Assembly (NCBI GenBank): GCA_965249225.1
Contig: CBDFLT010000007.1
Span: 124,001 to 188,000 of the forward strand
DNA from: CBDFLT01 sp965249225
GTDB taxonomy: Bacteria; Chloroflexota; Dehalococcoidia; Lucifugimonadales; G963668185
Length of the DNA stretch: 64,000 nt
Direction: 5' to 3'
Every line of letters starts with the position of its first letter. Position 1 is the stretch's first letter. The notes beneath the pieces were generated by a model. The model ran no database searches. It saw nothing but the letters and a program-made list of their open reading frames with translations, and was not told where the DNA came from. Below, piece after piece: positions 45,022-52,491 of the stretch. The translations under genes were made by a program, and so were the position numbers.

Positions 45022-45309
45022 TCAGGCCGCTTGTCGTGGAACGGTCAGGAAATAGTAGGGGATGTGCCACGTGCCGGAGCGTCCCATGTCCACGATAGCT
45101 TTTCTACGCAGCGTCTGCTTAACCACACCACGGGAGCCGTATCGCGGGCCGTGTCTTATCCTGCCTCGGTATAGGACCATCTGACCAGGGGCGATACTGC
45201 AGCAGCTCGCACCCATCTCAGACGATGGAGACTCGGGCATACCCGGCAGGGAAAGTTGGGCCTTCGGTGTGTTGTTTGTCGTCCTTATTTGTTCGCTGAC
45301 TCTAACCAC
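45022..45309 (-). CDS. small protein of unknown function upstream of ftsZ
   Basis: The protein is 95 aa and unrecognised. Residues 1-35 look disordered. Residues 40-95 form a compact basic beta-rich stretch (PGQMVLYRGRIRHGPRYGSRG, KAIVDMGRSGTWHIPYYFL) reminiscent of an SH3-like barrel. The start is GTG at 45309. It ends 38 bases before ftsZ and shares its promoter, so a role with FtsZ is possible but unproven. Confidence 0.6.
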   Translation of the reverse strand: MVRVSEQIRTTNNTPKAQLSLPGMPESPSSEMGASCCSIAPGQMVLYRGRIRHGPRYGSRGVVKQTLRRKAIVDMGRSGTWHIPYYFLTVPRQAA

Positions 45310-45322
45310 GTTGCATGCCCCT

Positions 45323-45366
45323 TTTAGAACACTTTAGAACAGAACATATGTACTTGTCAAGTGTTC
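45323..45366 (-). promoter_or_regulatory. promoter and candidate operator array of the ftsZ operon
   Basis: On the minus strand a perfect TTGACA (45360-45355) is followed after 18 bases by TAAAGT (45336-45331). The same stretch holds plus-strand GAAC half-sites at 45327, 45337 and 45342, and GTTC at 45363. GAACACTT (45327-45334) and AAGTGTTC (45359-45366) form a perfect 8-bp inverted repeat across the promoter. GAACATATGTAC (45342-45353) is one base from the Gram-positive LexA pattern GAAC-N4-GTTC. A repressor site is likely; its protein is unknown. Confidence 0.5.
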
Positions 45367-45441
45367 CCCTGCTTATTTGCTCTGTGGCACCTCCGGTTGA
45401 GGTGTTATGCGCGGAGACGTTCGTTGTGATACGACGCGTCT

Positions 45442-45470
45442 TTTACCCTCCCAGGTGCAGATGCTAGAAT
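45442..45470 (+). promoter_or_regulatory. promoter of the SDR gene
   Basis: TTTACC (45442-45447) and TAGAAT (45465-45470) are 17 bases apart, with TGC before the -10. The predicted start is within one or two bases of the ATG at 45479, so the transcript may be leaderless. Confidence 0.45.
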
Positions 45471-45478
45471 CAGGCGTT

Positions 45479-46228
45479 ATGAGGCTTACCGGAAAGGTGG
45501 CGCTGATCAGCGGAGGCTCCAAGGGAATCGGGGCGTGCCAGGCGCGGCTCTTCGCGCGTGAGGGGGCCAGCGTCGTGATCGGCGACGTGCTGGAGGAGGA
45601 GGGAAAGCGGGTTGAGGCCGAGATAAACGAGGCCGGCGGTCAGGCCCTTTTCCTCGGGCTCGATGTTACTCGTGAACCCGACTGGCAGCGCGTGGTCCAG
45701 GACACCGTCCTCCGGTTCGGCAAACTCGATGTGCTGGTCAACAACGCGGGGATCTACAACAACACTCCAGTCGAGGACGCCACTGAGGACGAGTGGCGCC
45801 GCGTGATGGAGGTCAATGCCAAGGGAGCATTCCTGGGCACCAAGAGCGTCGTATCCGTCATGCGCGAGGCCGGCGCCGGCTCAATAGTGAACATCTCGTC
45901 GATCGCCGGCGTGGTGGGCTACCATCGTGGGAGCGTCTACGGCGCCGCCAAGGCTGCGGTGAGTCTGCTGACGAAAGCGACCGCGATTCAGCATGCTAAG
46001 GATGGGATTCGGGCGAATTCAGTCCGTCCTGGGCCGATTGATACGGAGATGATTGCCGCCAACCTGGCGACTCCGGAGGGCAGCGCCGAGGTAATCGGCA
46101 GGGTGCCCCTGGGACGCGTTGGCACCGTTGAGGACGTGGCCTACGGCGCGCTGTTCCTGGCCTCAGACGAGTCGTCGTACATGACCGGCGCCGAGCTGGT
46201 CATCGACGGTGGCCTCACGGCGCAATAA
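45479..46228 (+). CDS. short-chain dehydrogenase/reductase (3-oxoacyl-ACP reductase/glucose dehydrogenase-like)
   Basis: The protein is about 249 aa, classical SDR. The cofactor motif is SGGSKGIG, with Asp in VIGDVLEEE favouring NAD, then LVNNAGIYNN, the catalytic Ser in IVNISSIAG, and YGAAKAAV as YxxxK. The C-terminus SSYMTGAELVIDGGLTAQ is typical. The ATG at 45479 is where homology begins; no Shine-Dalgarno precedes it. The substrate is not predictable. Confidence 0.9.
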   Translation: MRLTGKVALISGGSKGIGACQARLFAREGASVVIGDVLEEEGKRVEAEINEAGGQALFLGLDVTREPDWQRVVQDTVLRFGKLDVLVNNAGIYNNTPVEDATEDEWRRVMEVNAKGAFLGTKSVVSVMREAGAGSIVNISSIAGVVGYHRGSVYGAAKAAVSLLTKATAIQHAKDGIRANSVRPGPIDTEMIAANLATPEGSAEVIGRVPLGRVGTVEDVAYGALFLASDESSYMTGAELVIDGGLTAQ

Positions 46229-46237
46229 CGACCTCCG

Positions 46238-47509
46238 TCAATTGCCGTATCCGTATGGGTTGCCGCCTCCGCCGGACGAGCCCCCGCTGCTGGATGAGAC
46301 CGCTGCGTCGCCTACTACTACCCTGGCGGTCATGGATGCCCCATGTACATCGCAGTAGTACTCGAAGACACCCTCCTCGGTGAAGGTGAACGAGAACTCG
46401 CCATTCTTGGTTAGGATGCCGCTGTCCCACACTCCCGAGGGGGAGTCGGGGGGTTCCCCAGACGTGGTGGTGTGGGGCGCCGAGTCTTTATTGACCCAGG
46501 TGACCGTGGTGCCCACCGGGACATCCAGGTCGAATAGCTTGAAGCCCTGGATGCTGGAGCTGACCGGCTCGGCCTCCGGCGTCGTAGTCGGGGTAGGTAT
46601 GGGAGTTGGCGTTTCCGTCGCCGTGGGCGCGGTCGCCGCGCCCTCTCCTTCGGTAACGGTGACCGTGGCCGTCATCGTGTTATGAATACTGCAGAAGTAC
46701 TCGAAGACGCCCGGCTCGTTGAACGTGAACGAAAATACGCCGCCCTGATTTAGATTGCCGCTGTCCCATACTCCTGTCGGGGCCTCGGGCGTCCCGGATG
46801 TGGTGGTATGGGTCGTCCGGTCTTTCTGGACCCACATGACCGTGTCGCCCACGGATATAGTCACGTCCTGGTGCTCGAAGTACTGGATGTCGACTGTCAC
46901 CGGCTCCGGCCCAGTAGGTGCTTCGGTCGCTTCCGGCATGGGCGTCTCGGTGGGTGGGGGAGGCGCCGGTGTCGGGGTTGACGGTGGCGCTACCGCCACG
47001 GAGGTGGCTGTGGGTTCTGGCGGTACGGCGGTTGCGGTAGGCGTGGGCTCTTCCGAAGTGGAATCGGCCGCGACAACCGTGACGGTGGCCTGCATGGTGG
47101 TCGGGTGGATCCGGCAGAAATACTGGAATGTCCCAACCTCGTTGAATGTGAATGGGAAGGAGTCGTCTTGCGATAGCGTTGGGCTGTCCCAGACTCCGGT
47201 GGGGTCGCTAGGTGTCCCGGAGGTGGTGGTGTGTGGGACCCGGTCTCTGCTGGTCCACGTGACTGTGGTGCCGACCGTTACGGTCAGGTCCTGGTGGGTG
47301 GAGTTTCTGATGTCGGCTGATTCGACGTTCCCCGCCGTGGGCTCAGCGGCAGGTTCCTGCGTCGGTTCGGAGGTCGCTGTCGGCGCAGCCTGTGTGGCCG
47401 TCGGTTGTGCAGACGGGGGCGCCGGCTCATCGTCTCCACCGCACGCCGCGATGAGGCCCGCCGCCAGGATTACTCCCGCCGCTATATAGACCCGAGTGTA
47501 CGTCGTCAA
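46238..47509 (-). CDS. lipoprotein with three cupredoxin (plastocyanin-like) domains
   Basis: The protein is 423 aa. A lipoprotein signal (VILAAGLIAAC, Cys23) precedes three cupredoxin repeats joined by Thr/Pro-rich linkers. Each has a full type 1 copper ligand set: His93/Cys132/His135/Met139, His234/Cys273/His276/Met279, and His346/Cys386/His389/Met393. Each also shares the phrase HTTTSG...GVWDS. A surface electron-transfer or copper-storage role is likely. The TTG start and codons 1-5 plus the first base of codon 6 lie inside the adjoining IS3-type element, so the native 5' end has been replaced. The C-terminal tail is Ser/Gly-rich. Confidence 0.82.
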   Translation of the reverse strand: MTTYTRVYIAAGVILAAGLIAACGGDDEPAPPSAQPTATQAAPTATSEPTQEPAAEPTAGNVESADIRNSTHQDLTVTVGTTVTWTSRDRVPHTTTSGTPSDPTGVWDSPTLSQDDSFPFTFNEVGTFQYFCRIHPTTMQATVTVVAADSTSEEPTPTATAVPPEPTATSVAVAPPSTPTPAPPPPTETPMPEATEAPTGPEPVTVDIQYFEHQDVTISVGDTVMWVQKDRTTHTTTSGTPEAPTGVWDSGNLNQGGVFSFTFNEPGVFEYFCSIHNTMTATVTVTEGEGAATAPTATETPTPIPTPTTTPEAEPVSSSIQGFKLFDLDVPVGTTVTWVNKDSAPHTTTSGEPPDSPSGVWDSGILTKNGEFSFTFTEEGVFEYYCDVHGASMTARVVVGDAAVSSSSGGSSGGGGNPYGYGN

Positions 47510-47564
47510 AACAAGTGGGACAAAAGGGGAGCCTTTAAAGCGTGCAACTTGGACGCTAACCGGC

Positions 47565-48557
47565 TCAGGCAGTTCTCAGATTTGCCAACCTCCGTTCGGC
47601 TAGACTCTTTTGCTTCACCTCCTGTCTCGTCGCCAGTATGGCGTCTTGGCGTCCGTGGTACATATCCGCCGGCGTGATGTTCCCCAAAGCCTCGTGATAG
47701 CGCTCGTAGTTGTAGTACCTTACGAAGCCCTCCATAGCCGCTACAAGCTCTTCCAGGCTGTGGTGGACAAAGACGTTGACCTTAGCCTTGGCTGTGCGAT
47801 GGTACCGCTCCAACTTGCCGTTGGTCTGGGGATGGAAAGGTGAGGCGAAGATGTGTTTCATGAACCTGGCCCTTAGGAACTCGTCCAACGCCCTAGACAG
47901 AAAGCCTGGACCGTTGTCGCTCAGAAGGGCTGGACCTGGCTCTACAGGCGCCGTCGGTTGACCGGTGAACTCCACCGCATCCTGGACCACGTCGATGATG
48001 TCGGCACTGCTCATGCTGGTCTGCACCCTCCAGCCCACGATCATCCTGGAATAGTCATCCAGCACGCTGATCAGGTAGTAGTAGCCCCAACCCACCACGA
48101 AGAAATAGCTGGCATCGGTCTGCCATAGCTCATTGGGCCTGGCAGTCTTGGTGTGAAACTCCTTTCCTGCTGGGAAGCCCTTGGTCTCGGGCGGCTTGAT
48201 GAGCCCCGCTTCCTTCAGTATCCGGTATACGGTGGACTCGGAGACGTACATGACCTGTTCGTCCACCAGGGTGGTCGCCACCTCTCTCGGGCTCAACGAT
48301 GGGTGCTCCAACGCATACCTGACCACGTACCGTCTTTGCTTTGTAGCCAACCGGTTCCACACTCGCCTGGGCTCTGGTGGCCGGTCTACCAGACCGTTAA
48401 ACCCCTTGTCTCGATACCTGCTCTTCCAGCGGTAGTAGGTCGAGGGTGCTATCTGCAACTCTTGGAGGGTCTGCCTGACCGGCAGAGGAGACCTCTCGAC
48501 GATCTGAAGGACCTCCGCCTTGAGCTGGGCCTCCCTTCTCACATAGGGCTTGCCCAT
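47565..48557 (-). CDS. IS3 family transposase OrfB (integrase core), copy 1
   Basis: The protein is 330 aa with an rve-type DDE core: first Asp in WQTDASYFF, second in LLSDNGPGF, Glu in GKLERYHRT. An N-terminal HTH region (LPVRQTLQELQIAPSTYYRW) precedes it. It may be made as an OrfAB fusion: a run of seven A followed by G at 48580-48573 allows a -1 shift from orfA into this frame with no stop between. Residue 230 is Ala here and Thr in copy 2. Confidence 0.93.
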   Translation of the reverse strand: MGKPYVRREAQLKAEVLQIVERSPLPVRQTLQELQIAPSTYYRWKSRYRDKGFNGLVDRPPEPRRVWNRLATKQRRYVVRYALEHPSLSPREVATTLVDEQVMYVSESTVYRILKEAGLIKPPETKGFPAGKEFHTKTARPNELWQTDASYFFVVGWGYYYLISVLDDYSRMIVGWRVQTSMSSADIIDVVQDAVEFTGQPTAPVEPGPALLSDNGPGFLSRALDEFLRARFMKHIFASPFHPQTNGKLERYHRTAKAKVNVFVHHSLEELVAAMEGFVRYYNYERYHEALGNITPADMYHGRQDAILATRQEVKQKSLAERRLANLRTA

Positions 48558-48562
48558 GGGCT

Positions 48563-48940
48563 CTAACCGAGGCTTTTTTTCAGGACCAGGTTCTCCACCG
48601 ACAGCTGAGCAACAAGTTCCTTGAGCCGCTCGTTCTCGCGCTTCAAGGCATCGACCTCCGCCTTGTTCGCCTCCCGTAGCGTGTCACCCTTCAGCCTCGA
48701 CTTGCCCGCCTCCATGTAGTCCTTGAGCCACTTGTAATAGACCCCGGGGTTGATTCCCTCTCGCCTGCACAAGGCGCTGACTGATATCTCCCCGCGGATC
48801 CCCTCTATGACGATCCGTACCTTCTCCTCAGGTGTGTACTTGCGACGTGTAACGTTTCTGGTCCGTCGGACCACCTGCCTCGCGTTCTCGTCGGCTTGAT
48901 CGTAGCTTCGACTGACTTCCTGCATCCTGGCTCCTTTCAC
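48563..48940 (-). CDS. IS3 family transposase OrfA, copy 1
   Basis: The protein is 125 aa. It has an HTH domain (YTPEEKVRIVIEGIRGEISVSALCRREGINPGVYYKW, in parts) followed by a leucine-zipper coiled coil (EVDALKRENERLKELVAQLSVENLVLKK), the usual OrfA layout. The gene ends at the A7G slippery run, 5 bases before the orfB ATG. Confidence 0.93.
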   Translation of the reverse strand: MKGARMQEVSRSYDQADENARQVVRRTRNVTRRKYTPEEKVRIVIEGIRGEISVSALCRREGINPGVYYKWLKDYMEAGKSRLKGDTLREANKAEVDALKRENERLKELVAQLSVENLVLKKSLG

Positions 48941-49055
48941 TTCCGTGAATCTACTCTCCTACCTGAGCCAGGATAATCGCCTTAATTGTCGCTTCTCAAT
49001 TCCCCATCAGCTGTCCCATATGTGCTGACGATACACACTCTGAGGCGCGTTCCCG

Positions 49056-49907
49056 TTGCTACGGCATACGTTTATACATCTGCCCGGGATAGGCCCTGTC
49101 ACTGAGCGCCAGCTGTGGGAGGCAGGGGTCACCACATGGGAGCGCTTCCTGGAAGACCCACCTCCGCTCGGGAGGGTCCGGAACAACCATCAGGAGCTGT
49201 CTCGCTTTCTGGAGCGCTGCATCGTGCGGTTGAGGGAGACCGACGCGGCGTTCTTCAACCGGTGCCTCGCTGCGCGGGATCGGTGGAGGCTTTATCCCGA
49301 CTTCCGCCACGGCGCCGCGTTTCTCGACATCGAGACCACGGGGCTGTCGCCATATTGTAGCTACATTACCGTGGTCGGGGTGCTGGACTCCAAGGGCTAT
49401 ACGGCTTACGTGAGGGGTGAGAACTTAAAGGACTTGAGGGAGGCTCTGGAAAAGTACGCCCTTGTCGTGACCTATAATGGCGCTGCGTTCGATCTTCCTT
49501 ATATAGAGTACTTCTTCGGAGGCGTGTTCAAGCACATGGCCCACATCGACCTGCGGATACCGCTGCGCCGTTTGGGATACCGCGGTGGACTGAAGGCCAT
49601 CGAACGCAGCCTCAAGGTGGGCCGGAGCTCAGAGCTTTCGGGGCTGACCGGGTTCGACGCGGTGCTGCTCTGGAGAATGTGGGAGTCGGGTGATGGAGGG
49701 GCGAGAGATACCCTGATCCGATATAATGCCGAGGATGTGGCTTCGCTGGTCGCACTGGCCGACATTGCCTATAACCAACTGGCCGCGAAACTCTGGCTTG
49801 CTCCAAGGCCGCTCACCCCGTTGCCGCGACCGGCGTTGGACCTGCCCTACGATACTGGAGTGGTTCGCCGCCTTGGCGACATGCGGGCGGCCGCCGCGGC
49901 CCCTTAG
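49056..49907 (+). CDS. RNase H-like (DEDDy) predicted exonuclease, YprB type
   Basis: The protein is 283 aa. An N-terminal helix-hairpin-like segment (FIHLPGIGPVTERQLWEAGVTTWERFL) precedes a 3'-5' exonuclease fold: FLDIETTGLSPY (Asp, Glu), TYNGAAFDLPYIEYFF (Asp) and RYNAEDVASLVALA (Asp). The family is predicted to act on nucleic acids but is poorly characterised. The start is TTG at 49056, only 17 bases after IS copy 1, so its original promoter was probably displaced. Confidence 0.82.
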   Translation: MLRHTFIHLPGIGPVTERQLWEAGVTTWERFLEDPPPLGRVRNNHQELSRFLERCIVRLRETDAAFFNRCLAARDRWRLYPDFRHGAAFLDIETTGLSPYCSYITVVGVLDSKGYTAYVRGENLKDLREALEKYALVVTYNGAAFDLPYIEYFFGGVFKHMAHIDLRIPLRRLGYRGGLKAIERSLKVGRSSELSGLTGFDAVLLWRMWESGDGGARDTLIRYNAEDVASLVALADIAYNQLAAKLWLAPRPLTPLPRPALDLPYDTGVVRRLGDMRAAAAAP

Positions 49908-49927
49908 ACGCTACCAGGGGGTTCAGG

Positions 49928-51085
49928 GTGGGCCGGATAGCTTACGTAAGTGACAAGGACGAGATCTGCACCATCGACCACGATGGCGGCAACAAGCAGC
50001 TTGTCACCGAGCAGGGCCGTGCCTACACCTGGCCTACCTGGTCCCCAGACGGGCGAGGCATTGCATACTCCGCCTACTCCTCGGGGAACAACGGCCACGG
50101 ACGTCTCGGACTATACTTGAAACCGGTGGACGGTGGTCGGCCGCGCCTGCTCTATTCAAACGAGCCTGGGACCGATGCCATCGCCCACCGTACGCCCCAT
50201 TACGTGGTCTGGTCTCCCGACGGTCGAAAGATCGCCTTCATTGCACAGACCCACACGGGCGGACTGACGCTTTTCGTTTGCTTCGAGCCCTGGTCTGATG
50301 AAGCGTCCTACGTGATGGAGGGCGCCCCGTTGTACGCCTCATGGTCCCCAGACTCTCGAACGCTGTTGGTGCACTGTCGGCAGGATTACTATCTCGTGAG
50401 CGTTGAGGGGGATATCGAAGTCATCCCGATTGCGGGTCGATCAGCGATGTCTATGACTCCATCTTGGTCGCCGGACGGCAAGCGTATCGGGCTTCTCCAA
50501 TATATGGAGGGCGAGCGGCAGGAGTTAGTGGAGGTAGGCCCGGACGGGGACTTGAGGACCCTGACTGAGTTGGAAGGTCCCGGCGCATTCGCATGGAGGC
50601 CTGACAGCAGCTCCATAGCCCTGGTCCGTGATCCACTCGGGCGCTCGGGGTTCTACCGGGGGATATGGCTGCTGGAGCCAGAGGGGCAAGGCCCAGTCCC
50701 ACTCACAGACGACCCGGTGCTCTCCTTCTTCTGGTCCCCCGACGGCGGAAAGATCGCCTATGTCACCCCGTTGGAGGGCTCCGAAGGGGGACTACGCTGG
50801 GCGCTGCTGGATACGGAAGGCGGGGAGACGACATTCCTGGCCAACTTCCAGCCCTCGAGGGAGCAACTGACCGCGTTCATGTTCTTCGATCAGTACACCC
50901 AGTCCCATCGGTTCTGGTCACCTGATGGACTGCACCTGGTGACGGCTGGTTTTGTAAGGGACCAGTTGGAAACGGCCGAGGAGCTAACAGGTGGGGAGTC
51001 AGGCGTTTACGTGGTTGACGTGACGGGCCAGGCCAAACCCAGGGTCCTGGCACACGGCTGTCTGGGGGTCTGGTCGCCGGTCTGA
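49928..51085 (+). CDS. TolB-like PD40 beta-propeller protein
   Basis: The protein is 385 aa. Seven or eight WSPDG-type blades are visible: TWSPDGRGIAYS, VWSPDGRKIAFI, SWSPDSRTLLVH, SWSPDGKRIGLL, AWRPDSSSIALV, FWSPDGGKIAYV, FWSPDGLHLVTA and a terminal GVWSPV. No signal peptide or anchor is seen, unlike TolB, so it may stay in the cytoplasm. The start is GTG at 49928, 20 bases after the exonuclease gene. Function is unknown beyond a binding scaffold. Confidence 0.8.
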   Translation: MGRIAYVSDKDEICTIDHDGGNKQLVTEQGRAYTWPTWSPDGRGIAYSAYSSGNNGHGRLGLYLKPVDGGRPRLLYSNEPGTDAIAHRTPHYVVWSPDGRKIAFIAQTHTGGLTLFVCFEPWSDEASYVMEGAPLYASWSPDSRTLLVHCRQDYYLVSVEGDIEVIPIAGRSAMSMTPSWSPDGKRIGLLQYMEGERQELVEVGPDGDLRTLTELEGPGAFAWRPDSSSIALVRDPLGRSGFYRGIWLLEPEGQGPVPLTDDPVLSFFWSPDGGKIAYVTPLEGSEGGLRWALLDTEGGETTFLANFQPSREQLTAFMFFDQYTQSHRFWSPDGLHLVTAGFVRDQLETAEELTGGESGVYVVDVTGQAKPRVLAHGCLGVWSPV

Positions 51086-51402
51086 GGGGTGGATTTCAAA
51101 TCCCTATCCTGGGAACACCGGCTGTGTCCATGCTTTTGTGCCCGCGGAAGATGTCACCGTGGCCCTGATGTAACCCTCGTCACCATGCGGCCGGTATGAG
51201 GGTTCGAGGCCCTCCGCCTGAGCGTGCACTCTGCCATACCAGTTTAGCTTCGACACCCTTCTCCTCGTGCGCGGTAGCTGGTGTGCAGACTCGGGCAACC
51301 CTCAACTACTCTTTGGACAAACCGTACCATACTCGAAACCAGTTGTGCGGCCCCGGCGGTCTTTCGGTGTGTAAACCCCACCGCGCCATGTATAATGGAC
51401 TT
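51086..51402 (+). other. gene-free stretch before the methionine module
   Basis: I see no gene, tRNA or recognised riboswitch in this stretch. It holds a T-arm-like hairpin (51198-51214) without the rest of a tRNA, and ends with TATAAT at 51391-51396, which lacks a good -35. No S-box (SAM) or cobalamin riboswitch pattern was recognised. Confidence 0.4.
51391..51396 (+). promoter_or_regulatory. -10 element upstream of the methionine module
   Basis: A perfect TATAAT lies about 93 bases before the first MetE-like gene. The predicted start near 51403 coincides with an ATG that opens a 29-codon frame. No matching -35 is evident. Confidence 0.4.
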
Positions 51403-51492
51403 ATGATTGAGCCGTACAGGAAACGTCCCTCTCCGCTTCTGGCGACGGTGCGGACCACCCCATACAAGCCGGCGGTTAGGAGGGAGACGTGA
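51403..51492 (+). CDS. possible 29-aa leader peptide overlapping the MetE-like gene
   Basis: The frame begins ATG at 51403, exactly where transcription is predicted to start, so it would be leaderless. It ends with a TGA that overlaps the GTG start of the MetE-like gene (GTGA). The peptide is basic and Pro/Thr/Arg-rich (MIEPYRKRPSP...) with no Met run, so classical attenuation by methionine is not indicated. It may be chance; the downstream GGAGGGAG site could serve without it. Confidence 0.3.
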   Translation: MIEPYRKRPSPLLATVRTTPYKPAVRRET

Positions 51493-52451
51493 TTACCACC
51501 GTCGTCGGCAACTATCCAAGGATCGGTCCGGGGCTGAAAGCACCGAGCGTTCGGACGGCCATCTCGAAGCTCGACCGTGAAGAGATAAGTCCCGATGAGT
51601 TCCAGCAGGTCCAGGATGAAGTGACCGCGGAGGCCATCCAGGAGCAGGTCGAGGCCGGGCTGGACCTGGTTACCGACGGCCAGATCCGGTGGGACGACGG
51701 TCAGACGTACTTCGCCCGGAAGCTGGACGGGTTCGAGATCACCGGTCTCGCCAGGTACTTCGACACCAACACCTACTACCGCCAGCCGGTCGCCACCGGG
51801 AAGATCGCCTGGCGGGAGCCAATTGCCGTAGGCGACTACGAGTTCGCCTGCGCGAACTCGGCGAGGCCGGTAAAGCCGGTGATTACGGGGCCCTACACCA
51901 TCGCCCGGCTCTCGCAACCGGGTACCTACGGGTCGTTCGAGGACCTGGTCATGGACTTGGCCGAGGCGTTGAACCATGAAGCCGCGGCCCTAGAGCGGGC
52001 CGGGGCGACTATCATCCAGTTCGATGAGCCCGCCATAATCCAGAACACACACGATTTACCGCTGTTTCAGCGGGCGATGGAGCGACTAACCCTGGGCGTG
52101 AAGACTAAGACGGCGCTATACACCTACTTTGGGGATGTGGCTGGAATCGCCAGAGACTTTTTAAGCCTACCTTTCCAGGTGTTTGGGCTCGACTTCGTGA
52201 TGGGTCCGCGGAATTACGAGGCGGTTCGTGAGCTGCCCTCCGACCGGGAGCTGGGTCTGGGAGCAATAGATGCTCGCAATACCCGCCTGGAATCTATCGA
52301 GGAGATAAACGCCGCGGTGGAGCGGGTGGCTCCGTGGGTTCCGCTGGAACGTATTTATCTGAATCCGAGCGCGGGCCTGGAATTCCTGCCCCGAGAGAAC
52401 GCCCGCGCGAAGGTCCGCCGGATGACCGAGGCGGTGGCCGCCGTCGCCTGA
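51489..52451 (+). CDS. MetE C-terminal-like protein lacking zinc ligands
   Basis: The protein is 320 aa, matching only the catalytic barrel of cobalamin-independent methionine synthase. The family frame is clear: VVGNYPRIGPGLKAP, LVTDGQIRWDD, VITGPYTIARLS, IIQFDEPAI and RIYLNPSAGLEFLPRE. However, the zinc ligands His-x-Cys become Tyr-x-Tyr (LYTYFGD), the Glu is Asp (VFGLDFVMG) and the last Cys is Ala (NPSAGL). It therefore cannot bind zinc in the known way. GGAGGGAG lies just before the GTG start. It pairs with the next gene, which keeps all ligands. Confidence 0.8.
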   Translation: MITTVVGNYPRIGPGLKAPSVRTAISKLDREEISPDEFQQVQDEVTAEAIQEQVEAGLDLVTDGQIRWDDGQTYFARKLDGFEITGLARYFDTNTYYRQPVATGKIAWREPIAVGDYEFACANSARPVKPVITGPYTIARLSQPGTYGSFEDLVMDLAEALNHEAAALERAGATIIQFDEPAIIQNTHDLPLFQRAMERLTLGVKTKTALYTYFGDVAGIARDFLSLPFQVFGLDFVMGPRNYEAVRELPSDRELGLGAIDARNTRLESIEEINAAVERVAPWVPLERIYLNPSAGLEFLPRENARAKVRRMTEAVAAVA

Positions 52452-52491
52452 CTAGCCGCCCTTAGAACACCTGGAGAATAGATAGAGCCGG

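Larger units (their letters stand above)
47494..49038 (-). mobile_element. IS3-type insertion sequence, copy 1
   Basis: This 1545-bp element carries orfA and orfB and is repeated almost exactly at 55930-57474. The ends are imperfect inverted repeats: GAGTGTACGTCGTC on the left, and GTGTGTATCGTCAGC read inward from the right, both followed by GGGACA. The two copies differ at only four positions I could find. No target-site duplication is visible (ccc before, tct after). Confidence 0.85.

Noticed and set aside
45342..45353. Strict LexA (SOS) box
   Set aside because: GAACATATGTAC differs from GAAC-N4-GTTC by one base in the second half, so it is reported only as part of an operator-like array and not named a LexA site.
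51198..51214. T-arm-like hairpin GAGGG-TTCGAGG-CCCTC
   Set aside because: No matching acceptor, D or anticodon arm could be built around it, so it is not a tRNA.
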